Source: Desulfarculaceae bacterium
GTDB taxonomy: Bacteria; Desulfobacterota; Desulfarculia; Desulfarculales; Desulfarculaceae
Length of the DNA: 64,000 nt
NCBI GenBank assembly: GCA_021737645.1
Contig: JAIPDO010000007.1
Location: 37,362-101,361, forward strand
Reading direction: 5' to 3'
Below are positions 24,376 through 32,476 of the stretch, piece after piece (the first letter of the stretch is position 1; each line of letters starts with the position of its first letter). The notes under the pieces are model-generated. The model saw only the letters and a program-made list of their open reading frames with translations, searched no databases and was not told the DNA's origin. Position numbers and translations under genes: made by a program.

Positions 24376-25580
24376 GAGAGGCCGTGCTCCGCCGCGTATT
24401 CCTTGAGTATGCGCCGGGCCACCGACACCTTGTGCACCTCGTCCACCCCATCGTAGATGCGCGCCGAGCGCTCGCCCCGGTAGAAGGCGGCCAGCACCGT
24501 GTCGTCGGTGACCCCCAGGCCGCCGTGTACCTGCACCGCCCGGTCCAGCACCCGCTGCATCACCCCGGCGGTGTAGAACTTGATCAGGGAGATGTCCTGG
24601 CGGGCCTCCTTCTGGCCGTAGTGCTCGATGCGCCAGGCGCAGTTTAGCACCATGAGCCGGGCGGCCCGCATCTCCGCGGCGCTCTCGGCTATCCATGCCT
24701 GGATGATTTGCTTGTCGGCCAAGTGCTTGCCCGGAGATATCTCCCTGGTCAGGGCCTGGTGGCACATCATCTCCAAGGCCCGGTTGCAGATGCCGATCCA
24801 GCGCATGCAGTGGTGGATGCGGCCTGGACCCAGGCGCTCCTGGGCGATGACGAAGCCATGACCCTCTGGGCCCAACAGGTTGGCCCGGGGCACATGGCAG
24901 GATTGGTAGAGTATCTCGCCGTGGCTGTGCCAGCCCGAGCCCGCGTGGCCCATCACCGGGATGTTGCGCACCAGATTGAAGCCGGGAGTGTCGGTGGGCA
25001 CGATGATCATGGAGGCCCGCAGATGACGGGGGGCATCGGGGTTGGTCACTGCCATGACGATGGCGAAGGATGCGCCGTCGGCCGAGGAGGTGAACCATTT
25101 GTGCCCGTTGATCACATAGTCATCGCCGTCGGCGACCGCCGTGGTGTCCATGAGCACCGGGTTGGAGCCGGGCTGCTCCGGCTCGGTCATGGAGAAGCAG
25201 GAGCGGATGTCTCCGGCGATAAGTGGGGCCAGGTATTTTTCCTTTTGCTCCGGGGTGCCGTATTTTATGAGAATCTCGATGTTGCCCGCGTCCGGGGCCT
25301 GGCAGCCGAACACGTACACCCCCAGGGGGTTGCGAGCCAGGGCCTCGCACACCAGCCCGTAGTCTACCAGGCCCAGGCCCACGCCCCCGTACTCCTGGGG
25401 GTGCAGAGGGGCCCAAAGTTCCATTTGCTTGACCATCTCCCGCTTGGCGGCCAGCACCGGCTCCAGCTCTTCCCAGGAGCGGTGCAGAAAATCCTGCTCC
25501 AGGGGAATGAGTTCCTTGTCCACGAACTCATTGATGAGTTCCAGGATGGTCTGGGTTTCCTCGGATATTTGAAAATCCAT
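24372..25580 (-). CDS. ACAD10/11-like acyl-CoA dehydrogenase
   Basis: A 402-aa acyl-CoA dehydrogenase-fold flavoprotein. The substrate-loop motif FSMTEPEQPGSNP, the segment ERLGPGRIHHCMRWIG, and the C-terminal DGVDEVHKVSVARRIL are the pattern I associate with ACAD10/ACAD11 and LvaC. In the usual enzymes the last region reads YEGTSEIQ; here it is YDGVDEVH, so the normal catalytic glutamate is missing. Related enzymes convert phosphorylated 4-hydroxyacyl-CoA by eliminating phosphate. It follows the phosphatase gene by 16 bp and overlaps the TetR gene by 4 bp. It may instead be an ordinary dehydrogenase. Confidence 0.88.
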   Translation of the reverse strand: MDFQISEETQTILELINEFVDKELIPLEQDFLHRSWEELEPVLAAKREMVKQMELWAPLHPQEYGGVGLGLVDYGLVCEALARNPLGVYVFGCQAPDAGNIEILIKYGTPEQKEKYLAPLIAGDIRSCFSMTEPEQPGSNPVLMDTTAVADGDDYVINGHKWFTSSADGASFAIVMAVTNPDAPRHLRASMIIVPTDTPGFNLVRNIPVMGHAGSGWHSHGEILYQSCHVPRANLLGPEGHGFVIAQERLGPGRIHHCMRWIGICNRALEMMCHQALTREISPGKHLADKQIIQAWIAESAAEMRAARLMVLNCAWRIEHYGQKEARQDISLIKFYTAGVMQRVLDRAVQVHGGLGVTDDTVLAAFYRGERSARIYDGVDEVHKVSVARRILKEYAAEHGLS

Positions 25581-25596
25581 GGCAAATCCTTCCGGC

Positions 25597-26295
25597 CTAG
25601 CGGTAGGTGATCAACTCCGGTTTCCGGTGCAATTCCAGATGGGCGGTGGAGTTGAACAGGGAAAGGGAAAAGTCGCGGTCATTGTAAAAAAAGCTGCTAA
25701 GGGAGGCGTTCTTGATGACCCAGGTCAGGCGCAGGGCGGTTTCATCGTCCAGCCCCAGGGCCAAGCGCAGGGCTGCGGAGATAGACCCACCCGAGCTGAA
25801 CACCAATACTGTCTTGCCCCGGCCGTTGTCCGCCCACACCTGCTCCAGGGCCGTGCGGCTGCGGGCCAAAAACGCCTGCCACGCCTCTCCCTGGTCCAAG
25901 GTATAGCGCCCGGATATCCAGCGGCGCATGGCCCCTTCGTAAACGGTCTGAAAGGCCTTGCGGTCGTCGAACATATGGGGCGCGGCCTGGACCACGGCCG
26001 GGTCTTCCTTTTGCATGGCCGGTAGCAGGGCCTTGATGATGGGGCCGGAGTCATATTCGTTGAACTCGGGCAGCACCCTGAGCGGCGGCGGTGCGGGCAG
26101 CGCGGCCAACGCGGCCCGGGCGGTGTCCTGTTGCCGGGACATGGTGCCGCAATAGGCGGCGTCAAAGGTAAGGCCCAGGTTGGCCAGGTGCTCGCCGGTC
26201 AGGGCCGATTGGCGCAGGCCCAGGTCCGAGAGCCGGTCGTAGTTGTCCTGGCCGAAAGACGCCTGACCGTGGCGCATCATGTATAAAACGCTCAT
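25597..26295 (-). CDS. Histidine phosphatase family protein
   Basis: A 232-aa member of the phosphoglycerate-mutase-like phosphatase superfamily. The N-terminal catalytic motif is MMRHGQASFG with the phospho-accepting His. The later histidine that completes the site is not clearly assigned, although a segment VLVFSSGGSISAALR occupies the place of the usual VSHGGxI, so that His appears to be Ser. I chose ATG 26295 with GGGGAG about 12 bp upstream; a GTG at 26352 is possible. It is the first gene of the operon. A phosphatase beside an acyl-CoA kinase is suggestive, but its substrate is unknown and its activity may be altered. Confidence 0.8.
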   Translation of the reverse strand: MSVLYMMRHGQASFGQDNYDRLSDLGLRQSALTGEHLANLGLTFDAAYCGTMSRQQDTARAALAALPAPPPLRVLPEFNEYDSGPIIKALLPAMQKEDPAVVQAAPHMFDDRKAFQTVYEGAMRRWISGRYTLDQGEAWQAFLARSRTALEQVWADNGRGKTVLVFSSGGSISAALRLALGLDDETALRLTWVIKNASLSSFFYNDRDFSLSLFNSTAHLELHRKPELITYR

Positions 26296-26379
26296 GCCGA
26301 ATGGGTTCTCCCCGGCCCTGAGGCCGTTTGGCTTGTAGCTGAATTTAGCCACGTCTGAGCTGGGATTGCAACTATTTTC

Positions 26380-26393
26380 CGAGCGATCGTTCG
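26380..26393. promoter_or_regulatory. TetR-type operator in divergent promoter
   Basis: CGAGCGATCGTTCG is a near-perfect 14-bp palindrome centred on CGATCG, in the gap between the phosphatase operon (minus) and the ETF operon (plus). The first operon encodes a TetR regulator. Such CG-rich palindromes are typical TetR-family operators. One site could control both directions. Confidence 0.55.
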
Positions 26394-26469
26394 TTTTTTA
26401 TTGGCAGAGGCCGAGCCATGCCCTACACTAGTTGTGAGAGATTCATCCCGGGCACAGGCGAGGGGAGCC

Positions 26470-27231
26470 ATGCGCATTCTGGCGTGTATCAAACAGGTGT
26501 GGGAGCCGGAGAGTCTGTTCAGCCTCCAGGGAGCCGAGTTGCGCCCCCGCCCTCCCCTGCGCCGCAAGATAAGCTCCTATGACGAGCTGGCCCTGGAGGA
26601 GGCCCTGCGCCTGAAGGACCGTCTGCCGCAGGTGCGGGTCACGGCGCTCAGCGTGGGGCCCGCCTCGGTGGTGGATGCCCTGCGCCGGGCTCTGGGCATG
26701 GGAGCCGACCAGGCGGTGCACATCCTGGCTCCGGAGCAGCCGCCCCGCCCGGCCACCCTGGCCGCCTGGATAGCGGCCTGGGCCAGCGAGCAAAAATTCG
26801 ACCTGATACTCACCGGGGTCATGTCCGAGGACGCCATGCAGGGCGCGGTGGGCCCCATGCTGGCCGCACGGCTGAGAGTTCCCTCGGTTACATCAGTGGT
26901 GAGCCTGAATATTGAGGGTGGGGCCATGACCGCGGAACGGGAAATGGAGGGCGGGCGCAGGCAGCGTCTGGCCGTCCAGTTGCCCGCGCTTATCACCATT
27001 CAGTCCGGCCCCAACCAACCCCGCTATCCCACCCTGTCCAATCTGCTGCGGGCCAAAAAGACCACTCCCCTCACCCTAGAGGCCACCGGCCTGGCCGCGC
27101 CGATAGAGCGCGAAAAAGTGCTGGCCATCGCCCCGCCCGAAAAGCTACGCACGGGCCTGGTGCTTGAGGGCGACGCCGCTCAAAAGGCGCAGCGTCTGCT
27201 GGCCATTTTGCGCGAAAGGGCCCTGCTGTGA
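26470..27231 (+). CDS. etfB: Electron transfer flavoprotein subunit beta
   Basis: A 253-aa subunit of the FAD/AMP-containing ETF that accepts electrons from acyl-CoA dehydrogenases in the cytoplasm. The N-terminus MRILACIKQVWEP and the signature region AEREMEGGRRQRL, followed by PALITIQSGPNQPRYPTL, are typical. I chose ATG 26470 with AGGGGAG close upstream; the frame is open from 26401. It overlaps the alpha gene by 4 bp. The four acyl-CoA dehydrogenases in the window are its probable electron donors. No ETF:quinone oxidoreductase gene is visible here. Confidence 0.92.
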   Translation: MRILACIKQVWEPESLFSLQGAELRPRPPLRRKISSYDELALEEALRLKDRLPQVRVTALSVGPASVVDALRRALGMGADQAVHILAPEQPPRPATLAAWIAAWASEQKFDLILTGVMSEDAMQGAVGPMLAARLRVPSVTSVVSLNIEGGAMTAEREMEGGRRQRLAVQLPALITIQSGPNQPRYPTLSNLLRAKKTTPLTLEATGLAAPIEREKVLAIAPPEKLRTGLVLEGDAAQKAQRLLAILRERALL

Positions 27232-28211
27232 GCGCGGCGGCCAAGCGTTTGGTGGTGGTGGCCGAGCACGCCCAGGGGCGCCTGGCCCCGGTGACCTGGG
27301 AGCTGCTGACCTGCGCTCGGCAGGTGGCCCCGACCCTTGAGTTGGAGATAGCCGCCATTGTATTGGGCCAAGGAGTTGAATTTCTGGCCAAAGAAATCGC
27401 CCAACGCAGCGGTGTCGAAACCTGGGCCGTGGAGGTGGAGGGCCTGGCCGGGTTCCACGGCGATGCTCAGCGCTTGGCCCTGGCCCGGTTGCTGCCCGGC
27501 CTGGGAGCCCAGGCGGTGCTGGGGGCGCACTCCACCTCGGGCCTGGACTGGGCCCCGGCCCTGGCCGCTGAACTGGAGGCCGCCTATATCCCCGGTGTGG
27601 AAAGCGTGAGCCTGGAAGCGAATGGCCCGACTTTTTGGCGCAGCGCCCATTTCGGCAAGGTGCGCGAAAACCTGGCCCCTGAAACATGGCCCCTGGTGCT
27701 CACTGTGCAGCCGGGAGCCTTCGAGGCCGCGCCGCCCGCTGAGGTGAGCCATGGCCAAGTGGAGACGGTTCACCCTGGCGCCCCGCCCTGCCGCACCAAA
27801 GTGTTGGATGTGGTGGAAGGCGCGGGTGCCGACGCCGGCCTCGGCCGGGCCCAGGTGGTGGTGGCCGCCGGACGGGGTGTGGGTGAGGCGGAAAACCTGG
27901 AGCTGCTGCGCCGTGTGGCGGGCCTGTTCTCCTCGGCGGCCCTGGCCGGGTCGCGGCCGGTGTGCGACCTTGGCTGGTTGAGCTATGGCCAACAAGTCGG
28001 CCTCACCGGAGCCACGGTGGCCCCGCGCCTGTACCTCGCCTGCGGCATCTCCGGGGCGCGCCAGCACACGGTGGGCATGCAGGGCTCGGGGTTCATCGTG
28101 GCCGTAAACAGCGACCCCCAGGCGGCCATTTTCAACCTGGCCGACGTGTGTGTGGTGGAAGACCTGGCGTCCTTTATACCGTCCCTGCTGGAGCAGGCGG
28201 AAGGCGTTTGA
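27228..28211 (+). CDS. etfA: Electron transfer flavoprotein subunit alpha
   Basis: A 327-aa partner of EtfB. The C-terminal FAD domain is clear: LYLACGISGARQHTVGMQGS, then IVAVNSDPQAAIFNLADV. The middle has GLDWAPALAAEL, where the alpha/beta nucleotide fold ends. The GTG start overlaps the EtfB stop (GTGA), so translation is coupled. There is no ferredoxin domain or extra flavin domain, so nothing points to a bifurcating ETF. Confidence 0.92.
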   Translation: MSAAAKRLVVVAEHAQGRLAPVTWELLTCARQVAPTLELEIAAIVLGQGVEFLAKEIAQRSGVETWAVEVEGLAGFHGDAQRLALARLLPGLGAQAVLGAHSTSGLDWAPALAAELEAAYIPGVESVSLEANGPTFWRSAHFGKVRENLAPETWPLVLTVQPGAFEAAPPAEVSHGQVETVHPGAPPCRTKVLDVVEGAGADAGLGRAQVVVAAGRGVGEAENLELLRRVAGLFSSAALAGSRPVCDLGWLSYGQQVGLTGATVAPRLYLACGISGARQHTVGMQGSGFIVAVNSDPQAAIFNLADVCVVEDLASFIPSLLEQAEGV

Positions 28212-28384
28212 ACCATGGGCGGCTTACCGAAGCGGACCGGATGTCCGTTGCCTTGAGGAGCAAAATGCCTTATACCAACCAAGGTGATTCGCTTTAACGG
28301 GATTAAACCTTCTGCTGGTTTCGCGCGGGGCACGGCCTTTGAGAAATCCGCGCCAATGATGCCAAGCACCAGAAAAAAGGATAA

Positions 28385-29161
28385 ATGAGCATGGAGCTTC
28401 TCTACGAAAAGAAAGAGCATATAGCCCTTTTCACCCTGAACCGTCCCGAGGTTTTCAACGCCCTGAGCCCTGAGTTGTTCAAGCAACTGCACGAGGCCTT
28501 CGAGGACTTTGCCCAGGATCCCGAACTGTGGGTGGGGGTGATTACCGGCGCGGGCGAGAAGGCCTTTTGCGCAGGGGCGGACATAAAGACGTGGCTGCCA
28601 TTCGTGAAGGAATGCCGCGAAAAACCCTGGCTCCTGCCCACCACCCCCTTGCGGGGCATGGAACTGGACAAGCCCATGATCGCGGCCATAAACGGGGTGG
28701 CCATGGGTGGCGGCCTGGAAACCGCGCTATCCTGCGACCTGCGCATCGCCTCGGAAAAGTCCCGCTTCGCCTTCCCCGAGGCCCGCTTGGGCATCCTGCC
28801 ACGATTGGGTGGAACAGTGCGCTTGCCCCGCCTGGTGGGCAGCGCCTTCGCGGCGCAGATGATGTTCACCGGCAAACCCATAGACGCTCAAAAGGCCCTG
28901 GCCATCGGCCTGGTCAACCAGGTGGTGCCGCCGGATGAGGTACTGGACACCGCCATGGCCCTGGCCCAGGACATCTGCCAGTGCGCCCCGTTGGCGGTGC
29001 AGGCCATCAAAAAGAGCATGCGCCGCACCGAGGGTATGTCCATGGACGAGGCCCTTTGGTGCGAAAACGCCCTGGGCATGCCCTTGTACGACACCGAGGA
29101 CTACGGCGAGGGCCGCAAGGCGTTTGTTGAAAAACGGCCGCCCAAGTTCCAGGCCAAGTAG
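28385..29161 (+). CDS. Enoyl-CoA hydratase/isomerase family protein
   Basis: A 258-aa crotonase. The oxyanion loop is CAGADIKTWL, and both catalytic glutamates of hydratases are in place (GGGLETALSCD and FPEARLGILPRLGG). The start is ATG 28385, six bases before a second ATG; an AAGG lies upstream. It follows etfA by a 173-bp gap and precedes the acyl-CoA synthetase by 45 bp. It probably hydrates a 2-enoyl-CoA. The exact substrate is open, and crotonase-family decarboxylases and isomerases look similar. Confidence 0.9.
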   Translation: MSMELLYEKKEHIALFTLNRPEVFNALSPELFKQLHEAFEDFAQDPELWVGVITGAGEKAFCAGADIKTWLPFVKECREKPWLLPTTPLRGMELDKPMIAAINGVAMGGGLETALSCDLRIASEKSRFAFPEARLGILPRLGGTVRLPRLVGSAFAAQMMFTGKPIDAQKALAIGLVNQVVPPDEVLDTAMALAQDICQCAPLAVQAIKKSMRRTEGMSMDEALWCENALGMPLYDTEDYGEGRKAFVEKRPPKFQAK

Positions 29162-29206
29162 TAACCGACGCCATCAACACTCCACCCGCACCATAAAGGC
29201 CTGGCA

Positions 29207-31267
29207 ATGGAATTTTTCTTCGATCCTTCCTCCGTGGCCGTGGTGGGCGCCAGCCCCGAGCGCACCGGCAAGAGCCTGCTGCTCAACACCGCGGGCAGCC
29301 GAGACGTGGCGGTGTACCCGGTCAACCCCAAGTATCAGGACCTGGAAGGGCTGACCTGCTACCCCAGCGTTGCGGCCATCCCCCACCCGGTGGAAATGGC
29401 CATCCTGCTGGTGCCCGCCCGCTTCACTCCCCAGATACTTGAGGAATGCGCGGCCAAAGGCGTGCGCGGGGTGATGATCCAGAGCGCGGGATTCGCCGAG
29501 ACCGGCGAGGATGGGCGCGAGTTGCAGGCCAAGTGCGTGGCCATCGCCCGCCAGGCGGGCATGCGCCTGTGGGGCCCCAACTGCATGGGCCTGGTGGACG
29601 TGCCCGGCAACAAGTATTTCACTTTCATGTCCCCCAACATCACCGGCGTGTTGCCGCCCCACGGCAACCTTTCCCTGGTGGTGCAGAGCGGCATGCTTTC
29701 GGCCGGCTTCCTGGCCGACCTGGCCACCCGCCGGGGCATAGCGGTGAACAAGGCCTGCTCCATCGGCAACAAGTGCGACGTGGACGAGTGCGATGTGCTG
29801 GAATATTTGCTGGGCGATGACACCACCAAGGGCGTGGCCCTGTATCTGGAATCCATGCCGCGGGGGCGGCGCTTCATGGAACTGGCCGAAGGGGCCAGCA
29901 AGCCCCTAGTGGTGCTCAAGTCGGGCCGTAGCGCCTCCGGAGCCAAGGCGGCGCTGAGCCACACCGCCAGCCTGGCCGGAAACGCCCGGCTCACCCAAGG
30001 GCTTTTGCAGGCGGTGGGCGTGGGCACAGCCCGGGACTTCCACCAGCTGGTGGACCTGGGCCGCTCCTTGTCCTTGTTGCCGGAGATCCCGGCCGGGGCC
30101 AGGGTGGCGGTGCTCACCTTCAGCGGCGGGGCGGGCATCCTCTCCTGCGACCTTTTGGAAGACAACGGCCTGCCTCTGGCCGAACTGGCTCCCGCGACCC
30201 TGGGGGAGCTGGCCAAGGTGTTTCCCGTTTGGATGCCGCCGGGCAACCCCGTGGACCTTTGGCCCGCCATGGAGTTGCACGGGCCCGGCCCCACCCTGGA
30301 TCACGCGGTGCAGGCGGTGTCCCAGGACCCCAACGTGGACCTGGTGCTGCTGCACACCTTCCTGGGCGGCACTCAGGACCAGGTGAACCTGGCGCGCTAC
30401 AAGGAGCTGTTGGCCGACCAGGGCAAGGGCATGGTCTTCTGGGCCCTGGGCCTGGACCAGCCGGTAAAGGAATTCGAAACCCAGGCCCAGGCCGAGGGCG
30501 TGCCGGTCTTCGGCGAGCTGGCCCGCACCGTGGATTGTCTGGCGGCGGCCGCCCGCCCACGGGCCCGCGCCGGGGCAGTTCCCCGCCCCCAGGCCTCGGG
30601 AAACCCCCTGCCCACGGATCTGCCCCCCACCCTAGGGGTTTGGGACGAATATCAAGCCAAGCGCCTGCTGCGGGCATGGGAGATTCCCGCCGTGGCCGAG
30701 GAGCTGGTGGAAGACTTGGAGCAGGCCCGCGCGGCGGCTGACAAGCTCGGCTGGCCGGTGGTGCTCAAGGGCCTGCTGCCCGGCGAGGTGCACAAAAGCG
30801 AAAAAGGTCTGGTGTGCCTGAACCTGGACATCCCCGACAAATTGGAGCGGGAATTCCAGCGTCTGAAAAAGGTCATGGAGGGACAGGGCAGTCTGGTGCT
30901 CCAGGCCCAGCGCAAACCAGACTATGAGCTTATCGTGGGTTACTTAAAGGACGCCCAGTTCGGCCCCTGCGTAATGTTGGGCATGGGCGGGGTGACCGCC
31001 GAGCTGGAGCCGGACGTGGCCTTTGAGATGGCCCCCCTGGACCCATCCCGGGCTTTGGCCATGCTGGGGCGCCTGCGCATGGCGAGGCGCTTCGACGGAT
31101 TCCGGGGCGAGACCCCGCTCAACCGCGAAGCCCTGGCCCAGCTCATCTGCAGCCTGGGCGATCTGGGCGCCTCCCACGCAAACATATCCCAGGTGGACCT
31201 GAACCCGGTGGCTGTTTGCCAGGGAGAGCCCCTGGCCCTGGACGCCAACATCATCTGGGAGGCCTAA
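29207..31267 (+). CDS. ADP-forming acyl-CoA synthetase (fused alpha-beta)
   Basis: A 686-aa NDP-forming acyl-CoA synthetase that interconverts acyl-CoA + ADP + Pi and acid + CoA + ATP. Order: CoA-binding domain (about 1-130, VAVVGASPERTGKS), two succinyl-CoA-ligase-like domains with the SHTASLAG motif at 251-258, then a C-terminal ATP-grasp domain from about 475. In anaerobes this enzyme often makes ATP from acyl-CoA at the end of degradation. The gene begins with a clear ATG 45 bp after the hydratase and is followed 3-9 bp later by the flavin reductase gene. It could also act in the activating direction. Confidence 0.9.
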   Translation: MEFFFDPSSVAVVGASPERTGKSLLLNTAGSRDVAVYPVNPKYQDLEGLTCYPSVAAIPHPVEMAILLVPARFTPQILEECAAKGVRGVMIQSAGFAETGEDGRELQAKCVAIARQAGMRLWGPNCMGLVDVPGNKYFTFMSPNITGVLPPHGNLSLVVQSGMLSAGFLADLATRRGIAVNKACSIGNKCDVDECDVLEYLLGDDTTKGVALYLESMPRGRRFMELAEGASKPLVVLKSGRSASGAKAALSHTASLAGNARLTQGLLQAVGVGTARDFHQLVDLGRSLSLLPEIPAGARVAVLTFSGGAGILSCDLLEDNGLPLAELAPATLGELAKVFPVWMPPGNPVDLWPAMELHGPGPTLDHAVQAVSQDPNVDLVLLHTFLGGTQDQVNLARYKELLADQGKGMVFWALGLDQPVKEFETQAQAEGVPVFGELARTVDCLAAAARPRARAGAVPRPQASGNPLPTDLPPTLGVWDEYQAKRLLRAWEIPAVAEELVEDLEQARAAADKLGWPVVLKGLLPGEVHKSEKGLVCLNLDIPDKLEREFQRLKKVMEGQGSLVLQAQRKPDYELIVGYLKDAQFGPCVMLGMGGVTAELEPDVAFEMAPLDPSRALAMLGRLRMARRFDGFRGETPLNREALAQLICSLGDLGASHANISQVDLNPVAVCQGEPLALDANIIWEA

Positions 31268-31276
31268 CTCTTGGGC

Positions 31277-32395
31277 ATGCTGTTCACTCCCCTAAGCATC
31301 AAGGGCCTCACCCTGGCCAACCGCCTGATGCGCTCGGCCACCTTTGAGCAGGCCGCGATGAAAGACGGCGAGGTCTCGCCCAAAGAGCTGGCCCTATACC
31401 GCGATCTAGCCGCGGGCGATGTGGGCCTCATCGTAACCGGCATAATCAACGTATGCGAGCAGGGCCGCATCTCGCCCAAGCAAAACTCCCTGAGCAGTGA
31501 TAGCCACATCCCCGGCATGGCCCGTTTGGCCCGCGAGGTCCACGACCAGGGCGGCAAGGTGGCGGTGCAGCTGTTCCATGCCGGACGCGAGGCTGCGCGC
31601 ATGCACGCCTGGCGGGGAGGCGGCCCGGCGGTGGGTCCCTCCGCATTACCGGGCGAGGCCCACTTCCCCTATGAATGCCGCGCCATGACCCAGGAGGAAA
31701 TCCTCCAGGTGGTGGAGGACTTCGGCCAAGCGGCTGGCCGGGCCAAGGAGGCTGGTTTTGATGGGGTGCAGGTCCACGGGGCCCACGCCTACCTACTCGG
31801 TCAATTCCTTTCGCCTCACACCAACCACCGTCAAGATGAGTGGGGCGGCGACTTGGCCAATCGTTTGCGTCTGCACCTGGAGGTGCTGGCCGCCATCCGC
31901 GCCCAGGTGGGGCCGGACTACCCGGTGATGTTCAAGCTGGGGGTGGCCGACGGCTTTGACGGAGGCCTGCCCTTGGAGGAAGGCCTCCAAGCGGCGGAGC
32001 TTTTGGCCCAGGCCGGATGCGACTGCCTGGAGATTAGCCAGGGCCTCAGGGGCGAAAGCTACGAGCAGAGCGAGTTCCGCACCAAGGTGGACCGTTTGGG
32101 GGGCGAGGCCTATTTCCGCTCCTGGGCCGCCGAGGTAAACAGGCGGGTAGACATACCCGTGGCCGCCGTGGGCGGGGTGCGCACCCCGGAGATGGCCGAG
32201 GACATCCTGGCCAAGGGCGAGGCCGACCTGGTGGCGCTCAGCCGCCCTTTGATAAGCGAGCCCGGCCTTGTCGCCCGTTGGCGTCGGGGAGAAACCGAGC
32301 GGGCCCGCTGCGTCTCGTGCAACAAATGCTTCGAGCAGATCATGCAGGGCCGCTCCATCAGTTGCATCCTGGACCGTGAAAAGGCGAAGCGATAA
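31277..32395 (+). CDS. Old-yellow-enzyme-type NADH:flavin oxidoreductase
   Basis: A 372-aa FMN barrel protein. N-terminal LFTPLSIKGLTLANRLMRSA, substrate-region HGAHAYLLGQFLSPHTNHR, and AAVGGVRTPEMAEDIL are family motifs. After the barrel, RARCVSCNKCFEQ plus a later Cys give a C-x2-C-x3-C-x11-C pattern, the 4Fe-4S site of 2,4-dienoyl-CoA reductase-like enzymes. The FAD/NADPH domain of the full-length form is absent, so electrons must come from another protein. ATG 31277 is preferred over TTG 31271. It may reduce unsaturated acyl-CoA intermediates made by the neighbouring genes. Confidence 0.85.
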   Translation: MLFTPLSIKGLTLANRLMRSATFEQAAMKDGEVSPKELALYRDLAAGDVGLIVTGIINVCEQGRISPKQNSLSSDSHIPGMARLAREVHDQGGKVAVQLFHAGREAARMHAWRGGGPAVGPSALPGEAHFPYECRAMTQEEILQVVEDFGQAAGRAKEAGFDGVQVHGAHAYLLGQFLSPHTNHRQDEWGGDLANRLRLHLEVLAAIRAQVGPDYPVMFKLGVADGFDGGLPLEEGLQAAELLAQAGCDCLEISQGLRGESYEQSEFRTKVDRLGGEAYFRSWAAEVNRRVDIPVAAVGGVRTPEMAEDILAKGEADLVALSRPLISEPGLVARWRRGETERARCVSCNKCFEQIMQGRSISCILDREKAKR

Positions 32396-32476
32396 GGCGC
32401 GACATCCTTGGTGCCCCCCGAGGCCGCGGTTTGCTAGAATCTATTCATCAAACGCACCAACACCTGGGCATAGCGC

